DNA of 64,000 nucleotides from Micromonospora sp. NBC_00389 (GCF_036059255.1 NZ_CP107947.1:3782001-3846000); one strand, 5' to 3'. Numbered from the stretch's first letter, positions 7,673 to 15,525 are shown. Program-made: numbers and translations. Notes: generated by a model not told the origin, from the letters alone.

Positions 7673-8344
7673 GTGACAGTGACCCGCGGCGGCGTGACCC
7701 TGTCGGTGGTGACCGTGCTCGCCGGCCCCCTGCTGGCCGCCGCTCCCGCGCACGCCGCACCTCTTGCGCCCGCCGTGTCCGCTTCCCTTGCGCCTGCCGC
7801 CCTCACGCACGCGGTGCCCCGGTCCGCCGCGGCCGGCCCTGTCGCCCTCGCGTTCGCCGCGCCCGCCCCCGGCACGCCCCAGCCCGGCCCGCCGGGTGGT
7901 GCGCCGCAGCCGGGGCCAGTGGTGGACGTCTTCGTCGAGGTGAGCCCCAGCACGGTGCAGCCCGGCTACCTGGTCGGCATCCGGGCCAGTTGCCGGGACA
8001 ACTCGGTCGGCGCCACCGTGGTCTCCGACGCCTTCGGCGCGGTCGGCGTGCAGCCGCAGCGTGGGGTGCTCACCGCCGCCCCGATGGTCCGCGAGCGCAC
8101 CCGCCCGGGCAACTACCGGGTCAAGCTGGAGTGCCGCGACGGCGAGACCGCCTCGACGATGCTGCAGGTGGTCAAGAAGATCCAGCCCAGTCGAGGGCCG
8201 GCCACCGGCTTCGGCGCCGACGAGGGCGGGATGACCGGCAAGCTGCTGGTGCCCGGAGGCGCGGCGCTGACCATCGCCGGGCTGATCCTCGCCGTGGTGG
8301 CCCTGCGTCGGCCGCGTACCGTCCGCGGCGCCGCCCGCCACTGA
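7673..8344 (+). CDS. Secreted, C-terminally anchored Ala/Pro-rich protein, neighbour of class F sortase
   Basis: 223 residues from a GTG preceded by GAGAGGGG. A signal peptide at about 1-29 ends at AAPAHA. An Ala/Pro-rich linker runs to about 85, then comes a small beta-type domain (VDVFVEVSPSTVQPGYLVGI, then RPGNYRVKLECRDG) containing two Cys. The C-terminus has one membrane helix (GAALTIAGLILAVVALRR) with a positive tail. No LPXTG motif is seen; the residues before the helix are GGMTGKLLVPGG. It lies 7 bases before the sortase gene, so the two are probably co-transcribed. It could be a sortase-associated surface protein; its function is unknown. Confidence 0.78.
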   Translation: MTVTRGGVTLSVVTVLAGPLLAAAPAHAAPLAPAVSASLAPAALTHAVPRSAAAGPVALAFAAPAPGTPQPGPPGGAPQPGPVVDVFVEVSPSTVQPGYLVGIRASCRDNSVGATVVSDAFGAVGVQPQRGVLTAAPMVRERTRPGNYRVKLECRDGETASTMLQVVKKIQPSRGPATGFGADEGGMTGKLLVPGGAALTIAGLILAVVALRRPRTVRGAARH

Positions 8345-8351
8345 GCCCGCC

Positions 8352-9098
8352 ATGGAGATCTTCCGCCCCTCGCAGCCGCCCGGTGACGCACGCCCGCCCG
8401 CTGATCGCCCGTCGGTGACCGAGCGCCCGCCGGTGGCCGCCCGACCGCCGACCGCCGTCGCGCCCCGGCGCAGCCGGGCACCCGGCCGCAGCCCCTGGTC
8501 CCTGCCGGTGGCCGTGGTGCTGGTGCTGGCCGGCGTCTTCGCCACCGGGGCGGGGCTCGGCCGCTCGGTCGGCCCGCTCGACTGGGCCCCGGCCGGCGGT
8601 GACCGGCCGCCCCGCAGCGAGTCGGTCGGGTTGTCGGCCAGCCGCCCGGTGCGCCTCTCGGTACCGGCGATCAAGGTCGCCGCGCCGGTGGCGCCGGTCG
8701 GGCAGGCCCGGGACGGCTCGATCGCCGTACCGCCGCTGGAGCGGCACAACGAGACCGGCTGGTACGACCGCGGGCCCACGCCCGGCGAGCCCGGCCCGGC
8801 GGTGATCGTCGGGCATGTGGACACCAAGAGCGGCCCGTCGGTCTTCTACGACCTGGGCATGCTCAAGCCCGGCGACCTGATCGAGGTGTCCCGGGCGGAC
8901 AAATCGGTGGTGGTGTTCAAGGTCGACACCGTCGAGCACTTCCCGAAGGACCAACTGCCCGCCGAGCGGATCTACGGCCACGACGGCCCGCCGGTGTTAC
9001 GGCTGATCACCTGCGGAGGCCAGTTCATCGGCGGCCGCACCGGCTACGCCGACAACGTGATCGCCTTCGCCACCCTGCAGAGCTCCCGCAACCCCTGA
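8352..9098 (+). CDS. Class F sortase
   Basis: 248 residues: a Pro/Arg-rich cytoplasmic N-terminus, one membrane helix at about 50-70, then the sortase domain at about 98-245. The catalytic residues can be placed: His155 in IVGHVD, Cys221 in RLITCGG, and Arg229 in GGRTG. The family cuts a sorting signal on secreted proteins and joins the product to an amine acceptor; natural substrates of class F enzymes are mostly unknown. The upstream anchored protein is the obvious candidate partner but lacks a clear sorting motif. The ATG at 8352 is 7 bases after the previous stop, so the two genes form a two-gene operon. Confidence 0.92.
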   Translation: MEIFRPSQPPGDARPPADRPSVTERPPVAARPPTAVAPRRSRAPGRSPWSLPVAVVLVLAGVFATGAGLGRSVGPLDWAPAGGDRPPRSESVGLSASRPVRLSVPAIKVAAPVAPVGQARDGSIAVPPLERHNETGWYDRGPTPGEPGPAVIVGHVDTKSGPSVFYDLGMLKPGDLIEVSRADKSVVVFKVDTVEHFPKDQLPAERIYGHDGPPVLRLITCGGQFIGGRTGYADNVIAFATLQSSRNP

Positions 9099-9139
9099 CC
9101 TCACGCCGTTCGCCGAGGTGATCGACACGAGATCGGCGA

Positions 9140-9180
9140 TGTTGGGGTATCGCGCCGGCCTGGACACCCCGATATCCCCG
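9140..9180. repeat. Small intergenic inverted repeat (GGGGTATCG / CGATATCCCC)
   Basis: GGGGTATCG at 9144-9152 pairs with CGATATCCCC at 9170-9179 with one bulged base and a 17-base loop. It lies between two convergent genes, so it may act as a terminator or be a dispersed repeat. Only one copy was seen in this window. Confidence 0.4.
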
Positions 9181-9206
9181 ACCCGGACCCGAGAGGGCTG
9201 GGATAG

Positions 9207-9524
9207 CTACGGCTGCGGGACGTGGAGGGCCACCTCGAACTCCAGCAGCGTCGCGCCGGAGGCGACCGGGGGGCGGGGCTTTTCGCCGGGGGCGGCGGCG
9301 TGGGCGGCGCGGGACGGGCCGGCGGCCCAGGCCTGGTACGCCTCTTCGGTCTCCCAGCGGGTGTAGACGAAGTAGCGGGTCTCGCCGGCCACCGGCCGGA
9401 GCAGCTCGAAGCCGAGGAAGCCGGGGGAGTTCTCCACCGTTCCGGCTCGGGCGGCGAACCGCTTCTCCAGCTCCGCGCCCGCGCCTTCCGGGACGTCGAT
9501 TGCGTTGATCTTCACGACTGCCAT
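9207..9524 (-). CDS. Antibiotic biosynthesis monooxygenase (ABM) domain protein
   Basis: A 105-residue single-domain protein of the dimeric alpha-beta-barrel ABM family: it opens with VVKINAIDVPEGAGAELEKRF and has PGFLGFELLRPV, YFVYTRWETEEAYQAW and a C-terminal strand VALHVP. The family includes small cofactor-free monooxygenases and heme-degrading enzymes such as IsdG and MhuD. I cannot place heme ligands with confidence, so the substrate stays open. The start at 9524 follows TAGGGT by six bases, which points to a leaderless transcript. It is convergent with the sortase gene. Confidence 0.85.
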   Translation of the reverse strand: MAVVKINAIDVPEGAGAELEKRFAARAGTVENSPGFLGFELLRPVAGETRYFVYTRWETEEAYQAWAAGPSRAAHAAAPGEKPRPPVASGATLLEFEVALHVPQP

Positions 9525-9555
9525 CTGCCCACCCTAGCCGCCGTCCGGGGTGGGC

Positions 9556-10353
9556 TCAGAACGCCTCGACCACGGGTACCAGATCGGCGTCGACCACGAT
9601 CGGGGCGTGATCGGAGGGGCCCTTGCCCTTGCGGGCCTCCCGGTCCACGTACGCCGAGCGGACCGCGCGGGTGAACGGCGCGGAGGCGTACACCAGGTCG
9701 ATTCTCATGCCCTTGTTCTGGTGGAACATTCCGGCCCGGTAGTCCCAGTAGGTGAAGGGGTGGGGGCCCTTCATCGGGGTCGGCACCACGTCGCTGAGCC
9801 CCAGGTCGCGCAGGGCCGCGAGGGCCGCCCGCTCGGCCGGGGTGACGTGCGTGGAGTGGGTGAAGACCGCTGGGTCCCAGACGTCGGCGTCGGTCGGGGC
9901 GACGTTGAAGTCGCCGCAGACAGCCAGCGGCAGCCCACCGGCCAGCTCGGCGTCCAGCGCGTCCCGCAGCGCCGCGAACCAGGCCAGCTTGTACGCGTAG
10001 TGCGGGTCGTCCGGCGTCCGGCCGTTGGGCACGTACACCGACCAGACCCGCACCCCGTCGCAGGTGGCGGAGATGGCCCGGGCCTCGGGCTCGGGAAAGC
10101 CGGGCTCACCGGCGAACCCGACCCGGACGTCGGCCAGGCCGACCCGGGACAGGATGGCCACGCCGTTCCACCGGCCGTCGCTGTGGCTGGCCACGGTGTA
10201 ACCAAGCTCGCCCACCTCGGCCACCGGGAAGGCGCCGTCCGGGCATTTGGTCTCCTGCAGGCAGACCACGTCCGGCCCGGTGCCGGCCAGCCACTCCAGC
10301 AGCCGGGGCAGCCGGGCCTTCACCGAGTTCACGTTCCAGGTCGCCAGGCGCAT
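9556..10353 (-). CDS. xthA: Exodeoxyribonuclease III (AP endonuclease family)
   Basis: 265 residues from the ATG at 10353. The endonuclease/exonuclease/phosphatase motifs are all present: MRLATWNVNSVKARLPRLL with the metal-ligand Asn, LQETKCPD with the catalytic Glu, YVPNGR, CGDFNVAPTD, and the C-terminal GPSDHAPIV catalytic Asp-His pair. The WDYRAGMFHQNKGMRID segment is typical of ExoIII. The enzyme acts in base-excision repair at abasic sites and 3' blocks. CAGGCT lies six bases before the ATG, close to the leaderless pattern seen elsewhere in the window. No repair partner lies beside it. Confidence 0.93.
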   Translation of the reverse strand: MRLATWNVNSVKARLPRLLEWLAGTGPDVVCLQETKCPDGAFPVAEVGELGYTVASHSDGRWNGVAILSRVGLADVRVGFAGEPGFPEPEARAISATCDGVRVWSVYVPNGRTPDDPHYAYKLAWFAALRDALDAELAGGLPLAVCGDFNVAPTDADVWDPAVFTHSTHVTPAERAALAALRDLGLSDVVPTPMKGPHPFTYWDYRAGMFHQNKGMRIDLVYASAPFTRAVRSAYVDREARKGKGPSDHAPIVVDADLVPVVEAF

Positions 10354-10390
10354 GTCCCCAGCCTGCCGCATCCGCCCCCGTGACGCCCGG

Positions 10391-11311
10391 TCAGCTGCCC
10401 GGGGTGTCGCCGGGACGGGTCTGTTCGGCCAGGAACCGTTCCAACTCCGCGCCGAGTTCGTCGGCGGTGGGCAGCGGGCCGGCGTCCGGGGCGAGCAGGC
10501 TCTTCTCGCCGCGTCCCCGGGAGAACGCGTCGTACTGCTCCTCCAGGGCCTGGACCAGGGCGGCTGCGTCCTCGGTCTGGGCGACCTGCCGGTCGATCTC
10601 CACCCGGACCACCTCGGCGGCCGAGCGCAGCCCGTCGCCGGGCAGCAGCAGCCCGGTGCTGCGCGACACCGAGGTGAGCAGCACCTCGGCGGCGGCCGGG
10701 TACTCGGTCTGCGCCACATAGTGCGGCACGTGAGCGGAGAAGCCGAGCGCGTCGCGGCCCTGCTCGCCGAGACGGAACTCGAGCAGGTGACCGACGCTGC
10801 CGGGCACCTGGACCCGTTGCAGCCAGGGCTCGTACCCGCCGATCAGCTCGGGCCGGGTGGCGTGCGCGGTGACCCCGGTCGGCCGGGTGTGCGGCACCGC
10901 CATCGGGATCGAGTTGAGCCCCACGGTGAGGCGGACGTCCAGCCGGGCGGCGAGCCCGGCGACGGCGGCCACGAAGCGCTCCCACTGCAGGTCCGGCTCG
11001 GGGCCGGTGAGCAGCAGGAACGGAGTCTCGTCGTCGTCGTGCAGCAGGTGCAGCTCCAGCTTGGGCGCGTCGATGCTCTCCCAGTGGTCCTCGACGAAGG
11101 TCATCACCGGCCGCCGCGAGCGGTAGTCGAAGAGTTGGTCCACGTCGAAGGTGGCGATCGGCCGGCTCTCCAACGAGGTGAGCAACTGCTCGCGGGCCAG
11201 CCGGCTGGCGTTGCCGGCGTCCACGAACCCGGTGAGGGCCTGGATCAGGACCGGTTGCCCGAGGTCGGGCAGATCGTCGGTGAGCTCGTAGAGCTCGTGT
11301 GGGTCGAGCAC
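10391..11311 (-). CDS. PAC2 (proteasome assembly chaperone) family protein
   Basis: 306 residues from the GTG at 11311, chosen because GGGAGG sits about nine bases upstream; the longer frame up to 11365 reads through low-quality sequence. PAC2-family blocks include VLIQALTGFVDAGNASRLAREQLL, FDYRSRRPVMTF, PFLLLTGPEPDLQWERF and AHVPHYVAQTEYPAAAEVLL. In actinobacteria this family is widespread and often essential-looking, but its biochemical role is unclear; the eukaryotic PAC2 helps assemble proteasomes. No proteasome genes are nearby. The C-terminal 60 residues are acidic and helical (DAFSRGRGEKSLLAPDAGPL), probably a regulatory tail. Confidence 0.85.
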   Translation of the reverse strand: MLDPHELYELTDDLPDLGQPVLIQALTGFVDAGNASRLAREQLLTSLESRPIATFDVDQLFDYRSRRPVMTFVEDHWESIDAPKLELHLLHDDDETPFLLLTGPEPDLQWERFVAAVAGLAARLDVRLTVGLNSIPMAVPHTRPTGVTAHATRPELIGGYEPWLQRVQVPGSVGHLLEFRLGEQGRDALGFSAHVPHYVAQTEYPAAAEVLLTSVSRSTGLLLPGDGLRSAAEVVRVEIDRQVAQTEDAAALVQALEEQYDAFSRGRGEKSLLAPDAGPLPTADELGAELERFLAEQTRPGDTPGS

Positions 11312-11732
11312 CGGTGCGGACCTCCCTGGAATGTGCCTACGGGATACCGACGCAACGGACGGCACCCGGTTCGGGCAACGTACCCGCCATCCTGGTGCAT
11401 TCCTGCGGCGGGCAATTCGTCGCCCGTCTGATGGGCAGGACTGGACTAATCACCTGATTACCCCGCCAGGTCGGCCCTCGTGGGCCGATCGGCTGAGGGC
11501 GGTTCGGCCCAAAGGCCGAGTTTGTCGATCATGTCGTTTGGCGGGGCCGGATGTCCGCTCCTGTCGCCGACCGTGCCGGCCTGCGTGCCGCGCCAGCTTC
11601 ACCCGGTACGCGAGGTTCGTTCCCCGGGCGGGTCGAGCCGTCCCGCTCGTCCACCAGGGCACCCCCATTCTGTGGCGAGCGCCACATGATCACCGTGCGT
11701 GATCGGGGTTTCCCCCTGCCTAGCCTCGGCTG
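11312..11732. other. Intergenic region of 421 bases, divergent promoters, no gene seen
   Basis: This lies between the divergent PAC2 gene (start 11311) and the muralytic-like gene (start 11733). I found no coding frame with a ribosome site. It holds a CRP-type palindrome at 11671-11686, a second dyad GATCAC/GTGATC at 11688-11704, and TAGCCT at 11721-11726 just before the next gene. Because of the downstream cell-wall gene I looked for a ydaO-type c-di-AMP riboswitch core and did not recognise one. Confidence 0.6.
11671..11686 (+). promoter_or_regulatory. CRP/FNR-type palindrome TGTGGCGAGCGCCACA
   Basis: The site fits TGTGR-N6-YCACA, the general CRP consensus, with perfect symmetry. Its centre lies 54.5 bases before the start at 11733, which would also be the transcription start if the message is leaderless. 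That spacing is not one of the classical activator positions (-41.5, -61.5), so a regulatory role is plausible but unproven. Confidence 0.5.
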
Positions 11733-12608
11733 ATGCGTGACGACGGAACCCTCGACGACCCGTACGCCCCGAGCAGCCCCACTACCGGTACGGAGGATGG
11801 CACCTCATCCGAACGGACAACCGCCGCGAGTCGGCTTCGGGGTTACGCCCGGGACCTGACCGGTCGACGCCGGGCCCAGGTGGCTCTCGCCACCGGCGTG
11901 GTCTGCTGCCTCGGCCTGGCCGCTGTCGCGCAGGTCCGCCACGAGACCGCCGACGGGGCGCCCCGGGTCGATTCGCTCGCCAACAGCTCGGAGCTGCTCC
12001 AGCGCGCCGACCAGCAGCGCGCCTCCCGTGACCTCGAGCGCGTCGCCTCCTCGAGCACCCCCTCCGCTACCCCCTCCGGCACCCCCTCCGCCGCCGCGAC
12101 CTCCGCCGACCCGGACACCACCCCGAAGGCCCGCAAGACCGCGCCGGCGCTCCCGACCGACCCGGCGCCTGTCGCCGGGCTGGACGAGGACCAGATGGAG
12201 AACGCCGAGGCGATCGTCCGTACCGGCCGCAAGATGGGTGTCGCCCGCCGTGGCCTGGTGATCGCGGTGGCCACCGCCATGCAGGAGAGCAACCTCTACA
12301 ACGTGGCCAGCGGCGTGCTGCCCGAGTCGCAGGACTACCCGCACCAGGGTGTCGGCTGGGACCACGACTCGGTCGGGCTGTTCCAGCAGCGCTCCAGCAG
12401 CGGCTGGGGCCCGGTCAGCGGGCTGATGGACCCCGAGTTCGCCACCCGGCAGTTCCTCACCGCGCTGGAGCAGGTGCCCGGCTGGCAGCAGATGCGGCTC
12501 ACCGACGCCGCCCAGGCGGTGCAGGTCTCCGCGTACCCCGAGCACTACCAGCAGCACGAGTGGCGGGCCACCAGGGTCGTCGAAGCCATCGTGCCGTCCG
12601 GGCGGTAA
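11733..12608 (+). CDS. Membrane-anchored protein with lysozyme/transglycosylase-like outer domain
   Basis: 291 residues. The N-terminus is cytoplasmic, one membrane helix lies at about 48-68 (QVALATGVVCCLGLAAVAQV), a Ser/Thr/Pro-rich spacer runs from about 100 to 148, and a C-terminal domain starts at about 150. That domain has ENAEAIVRTGRKMG, then IAVATAMQESNLYN with a likely catalytic Glu, and DHDSVGLFQQR, a pattern shared with actinobacterial lysozyme-like and phage-tail muralytic domains. A role in peptidoglycan turnover is inference. TAGCCT followed by six bases and then ATG suggests a leaderless transcript. A CRP-type palindrome lies upstream. Confidence 0.75.
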   Translation: MRDDGTLDDPYAPSSPTTGTEDGTSSERTTAASRLRGYARDLTGRRRAQVALATGVVCCLGLAAVAQVRHETADGAPRVDSLANSSELLQRADQQRASRDLERVASSSTPSATPSGTPSAAATSADPDTTPKARKTAPALPTDPAPVAGLDEDQMENAEAIVRTGRKMGVARRGLVIAVATAMQESNLYNVASGVLPESQDYPHQGVGWDHDSVGLFQQRSSSGWGPVSGLMDPEFATRQFLTALEQVPGWQQMRLTDAAQAVQVSAYPEHYQQHEWRATRVVEAIVPSGR

Positions 12609-12714
12609 CCTGTCGACCACTGTGGACTGTCGCGGTTGAGCCTGTCGCGTCCCGGGTACATCCGTTGCGGGTTCGGGGTACACATGACAGAGGGATCACC
12701 GACAGGAGGACGTT

Positions 12715-12861
12715 ATGTCACTAATGCAGCGGATCAGCGCATTTCTGAAATCGCCGAAGGGGCAACAGTTGGTCGACCGGGGCCGGCGCGAGATGGCCAA
12801 GCCCGGCAACCAGCAGAAGCTCAAGGGGTTGGCGGCCCGGCTGTCCAACCGCCGCCGCTGA
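12715..12861 (+). CDS. Small basic protein, 48 aa
   Basis: The ATG at 12715 is preceded by ACAGGAGGACGTT, one of the best ribosome sites in the window. The product begins MSLMQRISAFLKSPKGQQLV and continues with GRREMAKPGNQQK and ARLSNRRR, ending at 12861. It is basic (over ten Arg/Lys), amphipathic at the N-terminus, and has no membrane segment. It stands 50 bases before the EcsC gene and may be co-transcribed with it. Function unknown. Confidence 0.75.
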   Translation: MSLMQRISAFLKSPKGQQLVDRGRREMAKPGNQQKLKGLAARLSNRRR

Positions 12862-12911
12862 CCCTTCCACCGGCCGTCCTGCCCGCCGTACCGACCCCCT
12901 GGGGAGACCCG

Positions 12912-13667
12912 GTGACCGACACCCCACCCGTCGGCGGCCCGCCCGCCGCACCCACCCCCCAACCGTCCGCCGGCCTGCCGGCCGGGCCGGCGGACGCTCC
13001 CGAGGGCCCGCCGGCCCGACTCTGGGACCGGATGCGTGACGATCCGCAGTACGCCCCGGAGCACCTCGCCCTGGAGGCGGTCCGCCGGCTCGCCCCGGAG
13101 GCCGCGCAGTGGGCCAGCCGGGCCCGGGCCGATCAGCCCGGTGTCTCGGCCGATGCCCTGGCCGACCAGGCGGCCCGCAAGTTCGTCAACCTGGCCCGCC
13201 TCTCCGGTGCGGTCTCCGGCGCGGCCGGGCTGCCCGGCGCCGTGCTCGACGTGGGCGTGCTGGCCTGGACCCAGGCGCGGATGGTGCTGCACATCGCCGC
13301 CGCCTACGACGTCGACCCGCTGCACACCGACCGGGCCACCGACCTGCTGGTGCTCCAGCGGGTGCACAAGGTCGCCGAGAGCGCCCGGCTGGCGCTCGGG
13401 GTAGCCGCCGGCCGGGAACGCGCCGACGCGCTCTTCGGCCTGGGCGGGCGCCAGCGCCCGCTCGGCCACGTCATGCTGAAGCTGGGCGTCCGGCTGGCCC
13501 AGATGGCCGGCGTCCGGGCGGCCAAGCGGATGGTCGCCAAGATCGTGCCAGGTGCCGCGATCGTGCTCGGCACCTGGGCCAACTCGTCGGCCACCAAGGA
13601 GTTGGCGGCGCGCTCCCGGGCTCTCTACCGCCCGCGCAGCACCGTGCCGGAACCCCGCCACCCCTGA
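12912..13667 (+). CDS. EcsC family protein
   Basis: 251 residues from the GTG at 12912, which follows GGGGAGA; the frame is open further upstream, but that stretch overlaps the 48-aa gene. After a Pro-rich start, the EcsC-type helical domain runs from about 50 to 235: WDRMRDDPQYAPEHLALEAV, a glycine-rich SGAVSGAAGLPGAVLDVGVL segment, then TQARMVLHIAAAYDVD and a C-terminal KIVPGAAIVLGTWANSSAT segment. The family is named after Bacillus EcsC of the Ecs ABC transporter; its function is unknown, and the glycine-rich hydrophobic parts suggest membrane association. No ABC transporter is adjacent. Confidence 0.82.
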   Translation: MTDTPPVGGPPAAPTPQPSAGLPAGPADAPEGPPARLWDRMRDDPQYAPEHLALEAVRRLAPEAAQWASRARADQPGVSADALADQAARKFVNLARLSGAVSGAAGLPGAVLDVGVLAWTQARMVLHIAAAYDVDPLHTDRATDLLVLQRVHKVAESARLALGVAAGRERADALFGLGGRQRPLGHVMLKLGVRLAQMAGVRAAKRMVAKIVPGAAIVLGTWANSSATKELAARSRALYRPRSTVPEPRHP

Positions 13668-13704
13668 CCGGCACCCCGCGATCGTCCGAGGGCGTGGGGG
13701 CCGG

Positions 13705-14556
13705 TCAGTCGGCCAGGCCGGAGGAGCGCCAGGTGACGTCGGCGAGCCGGCCCTGCCCGGTGACGTTGGGATGGAACCAGTCCAGCGGGTTCAACATGTC
13801 GAGCGTGAACCGGACCTTGTGCACCGCGCCGCCGTCGTGCCGGCAGCGCGAGCCGTACGCCCGACACGCGGCCACCAACTGGGCGTTGTACGCGTCGATC
13901 CGGTCCCGGACGGCGGCCCGGCGGGCCCGGTCGGCGGGCGCCGTCGAGGTCGCCTCGGCCAGCAGGGCCGGGCAGACGCCCCGCCGCCAGGCGCGTACCG
14001 CCCGGGAGTCGCCGTGCCCGACCTCCCAGAGCCGGTTCAGGTCGGGGATGCTCACCACCAGCACCCGGGCCTTCGGCCGGCCGGTCCGCAGCACCCGCAG
14101 GCCCCGGTCGACGTCGGCCCGGAACTGCGCCACCGGTGTCATCGCGTCCACCCCGCCCCGGCAGACGTCGTTGGCGCCGATCAGCACGGTGACGTCGTCG
14201 GCGCGGTCGCGTACCGCTGCCTTCGCCTGGCCCTCCAGCGCGTCGGCGCGGGCACCCGGCCGGGCGTGGTTGTACGTCCGGCCGCGGATCGCGGAGTCCT
14301 GGTCGAGTAGCCGCCGGTAGTGGCTCCGCACCCGCAGGCCGTCCCCGGTGGACCAGGAGTTGCGCTCGCAGGAGGTAAGCACCAGGCAGGAGGCGAAGCC
14401 GGTGCTGATCGAGTCGCCCAGCGCGGCGATGCCACCCGGCCCGCCGGGCTGCGGGGTGCCCTTGGTCGGGCGGGGTGTCGCCGAGGTGCCGCCCTCGCAG
14501 GCCAGCGCGAGCAGCGCCGCGAGACAGGCCAGGGCGGCGACCCAGCGTCGAGGCAT
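13705..14556 (-). CDS. Secreted lipoprotein SGNH/GDSL hydrolase
   Basis: 283 residues with a lipoprotein signal (LAALLALAC, likely lipidated Cys20). SGNH blocks are in order: ALGDSIS (block I, nucleophile Ser), LIGANDVC (block III, Asn) and DWFHPN (block V, catalytic Asp and His). Extra Cys residues suggest disulfides, which fits an outside enzyme. The family hydrolyses esters of lipids, acetylated sugars or cell-wall components; the substrate cannot be told from sequence. It starts from ATG 14556 with GGGGGAT upstream. It is convergent with the EcsC gene. Confidence 0.88.
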   Translation of the reverse strand: MPRRWVAALACLAALLALACEGGTSATPRPTKGTPQPGGPGGIAALGDSISTGFASCLVLTSCERNSWSTGDGLRVRSHYRRLLDQDSAIRGRTYNHARPGARADALEGQAKAAVRDRADDVTVLIGANDVCRGGVDAMTPVAQFRADVDRGLRVLRTGRPKARVLVVSIPDLNRLWEVGHGDSRAVRAWRRGVCPALLAEATSTAPADRARRAAVRDRIDAYNAQLVAACRAYGSRCRHDGGAVHKVRFTLDMLNPLDWFHPNVTGQGRLADVTWRSSGLAD

Positions 14557-14705
14557 GACATCCCCCGTCTTCGCAGCACAGAGCGACAGCGCGGTAACTC
14601 TATGCGCAGGACGTGGTTTGTCGGGAAGTTGCTGTCGGGTATGCGGCAGAGCGTCGGTATGGCCGCCTCGGGCGTGCTACGGCGCGTCTGACCATCTGTC
14701 TGAAT

Positions 14706-14753
14706 GAGCGTGATACCTGTGAGTCATCAATATGCCTCACAGGTATCACGCTC
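14706..14753. terminator. Perfect 18-bp hairpin carrying the stop codon of the ABM-membrane gene
   Basis: GAGCGTGATACCTGTGAG at 14706-14723 pairs perfectly with 14736-14753 across a 12-base AT-rich loop. The stop of the minus-strand gene (14746-14748) lies within the right arm. Its perfection and AT-rich loop stand out from other hairpins here, so it may belong to a dispersed repeat family as well as acting as a terminator. Confidence 0.75.
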
Positions 14754-15393
14754 CTTTGTGCATGCCGCCCGGGCGCCTGGCGGGACGGCTGGATGATCGC
14801 CGCCACGTCGACGCGGGCCATGGCTGGCCGTGCAGCCACCAGTGCAGCGCCCGGGTGATCCCGGGCAGCACCAGGTAGGTCATCAGCGGAGTCAGGCAGA
14901 GCGTCATCAGCAGCACCCGAGCCGCCAGCGGCACGTCGGCGAGAAACCGGGTGGTCAGCAGGGTGGCGGTGAGACTCAGTGGGAAGAACGCCAGCCAGAT
15001 GGTCACCGCCTGCTTCCATCTCGGCGGCGACGCCGGCGGGATCGGCTCGACCGGGTCCACCCAGTGCTCCAGCGGCGGGTCGAACCAGCCCTCGATCCCG
15101 GTGCGCCGCTCGACCCGGGTGTGCTCGACGATGCCCTGCGCCGAGCTGAGCCACCAGTGCCGCTGCGGCGACTCCTCCCACCGGTGCAGCGTCTCGGCGT
15201 CGGCGAAGCGGTAGAGCATGTGCCAATCCGCCGAGCCCGGACCGCTCTGCACCCAGCCGGCGCCGAGGAACCCGGGAAACGCCTCGGCCAGCGCCGTGCC
15301 GGCCCGCATCCAGGCCACCATCTCGCTGGCCCGGGCCGGATCGGCGCGCCGGGCGATGGCGACGGTCACCGGCACGGTCTGGGTCATGGGCAT
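14746..15393 (-). CDS. ABM-domain protein with C-terminal membrane helices
   Basis: 215 residues. Residues 1-100 form an ABM alpha-beta domain (VTVAIARRADPARASEMVAW, then FPGFLGAGWVQ, WHMLYRFADAETLHRW). The C-terminal part has two membrane helices (TIWLAFFPLSLTATLL and LLMTLCLTPLMTYLVLPGI). This matches COG3224-type proteins, a monooxygenase-like fold tethered to the membrane, function unknown. The ATG at 15393 follows AGGAT by eight bases. The last residues MHKGA and the stop lie in the hairpin at 14706-14753, so the C-terminus may have been set by insertion of that element. Confidence 0.82.
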   Translation of the reverse strand: MPMTQTVPVTVAIARRADPARASEMVAWMRAGTALAEAFPGFLGAGWVQSGPGSADWHMLYRFADAETLHRWEESPQRHWWLSSAQGIVEHTRVERRTGIEGWFDPPLEHWVDPVEPIPPASPPRWKQAVTIWLAFFPLSLTATLLTTRFLADVPLAARVLLMTLCLTPLMTYLVLPGITRALHWWLHGQPWPASTWRRSSSRPARRPGGMHKGA

Positions 15394-15525
15394 GCGTCCA
15401 TCCTGCGGTCGGCGGGGCCGTGGGGCGAACGGGTGTAACCGAGCACACCGGCGCACCCCGGTGGCGCGACCGACCGGGGTGCCCGGGGCCGGTTAACACT
15501 GGCGATCTGGGGTAGGTCGGGGGGT

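Noticed and set aside
7520..8827. Minus-strand frame of 435 codons across the sortase operon
   Set aside because: It is antisense to a sortase with an intact catalytic triad and has no domain of its own.
11312..11732. Possible c-di-AMP (ydaO) riboswitch before the wall-hydrolase-like gene
   Set aside because: The class often precedes such genes in actinobacteria, but I could not find its conserved core, and the gene appears leaderless, which is incompatible with a leader riboswitch.
14601..14690. 29-codon frame opening MRRTWFVGKLLSG
   Set aside because: No ribosome site and no supporting context; considered as a small peptide but not convincing.
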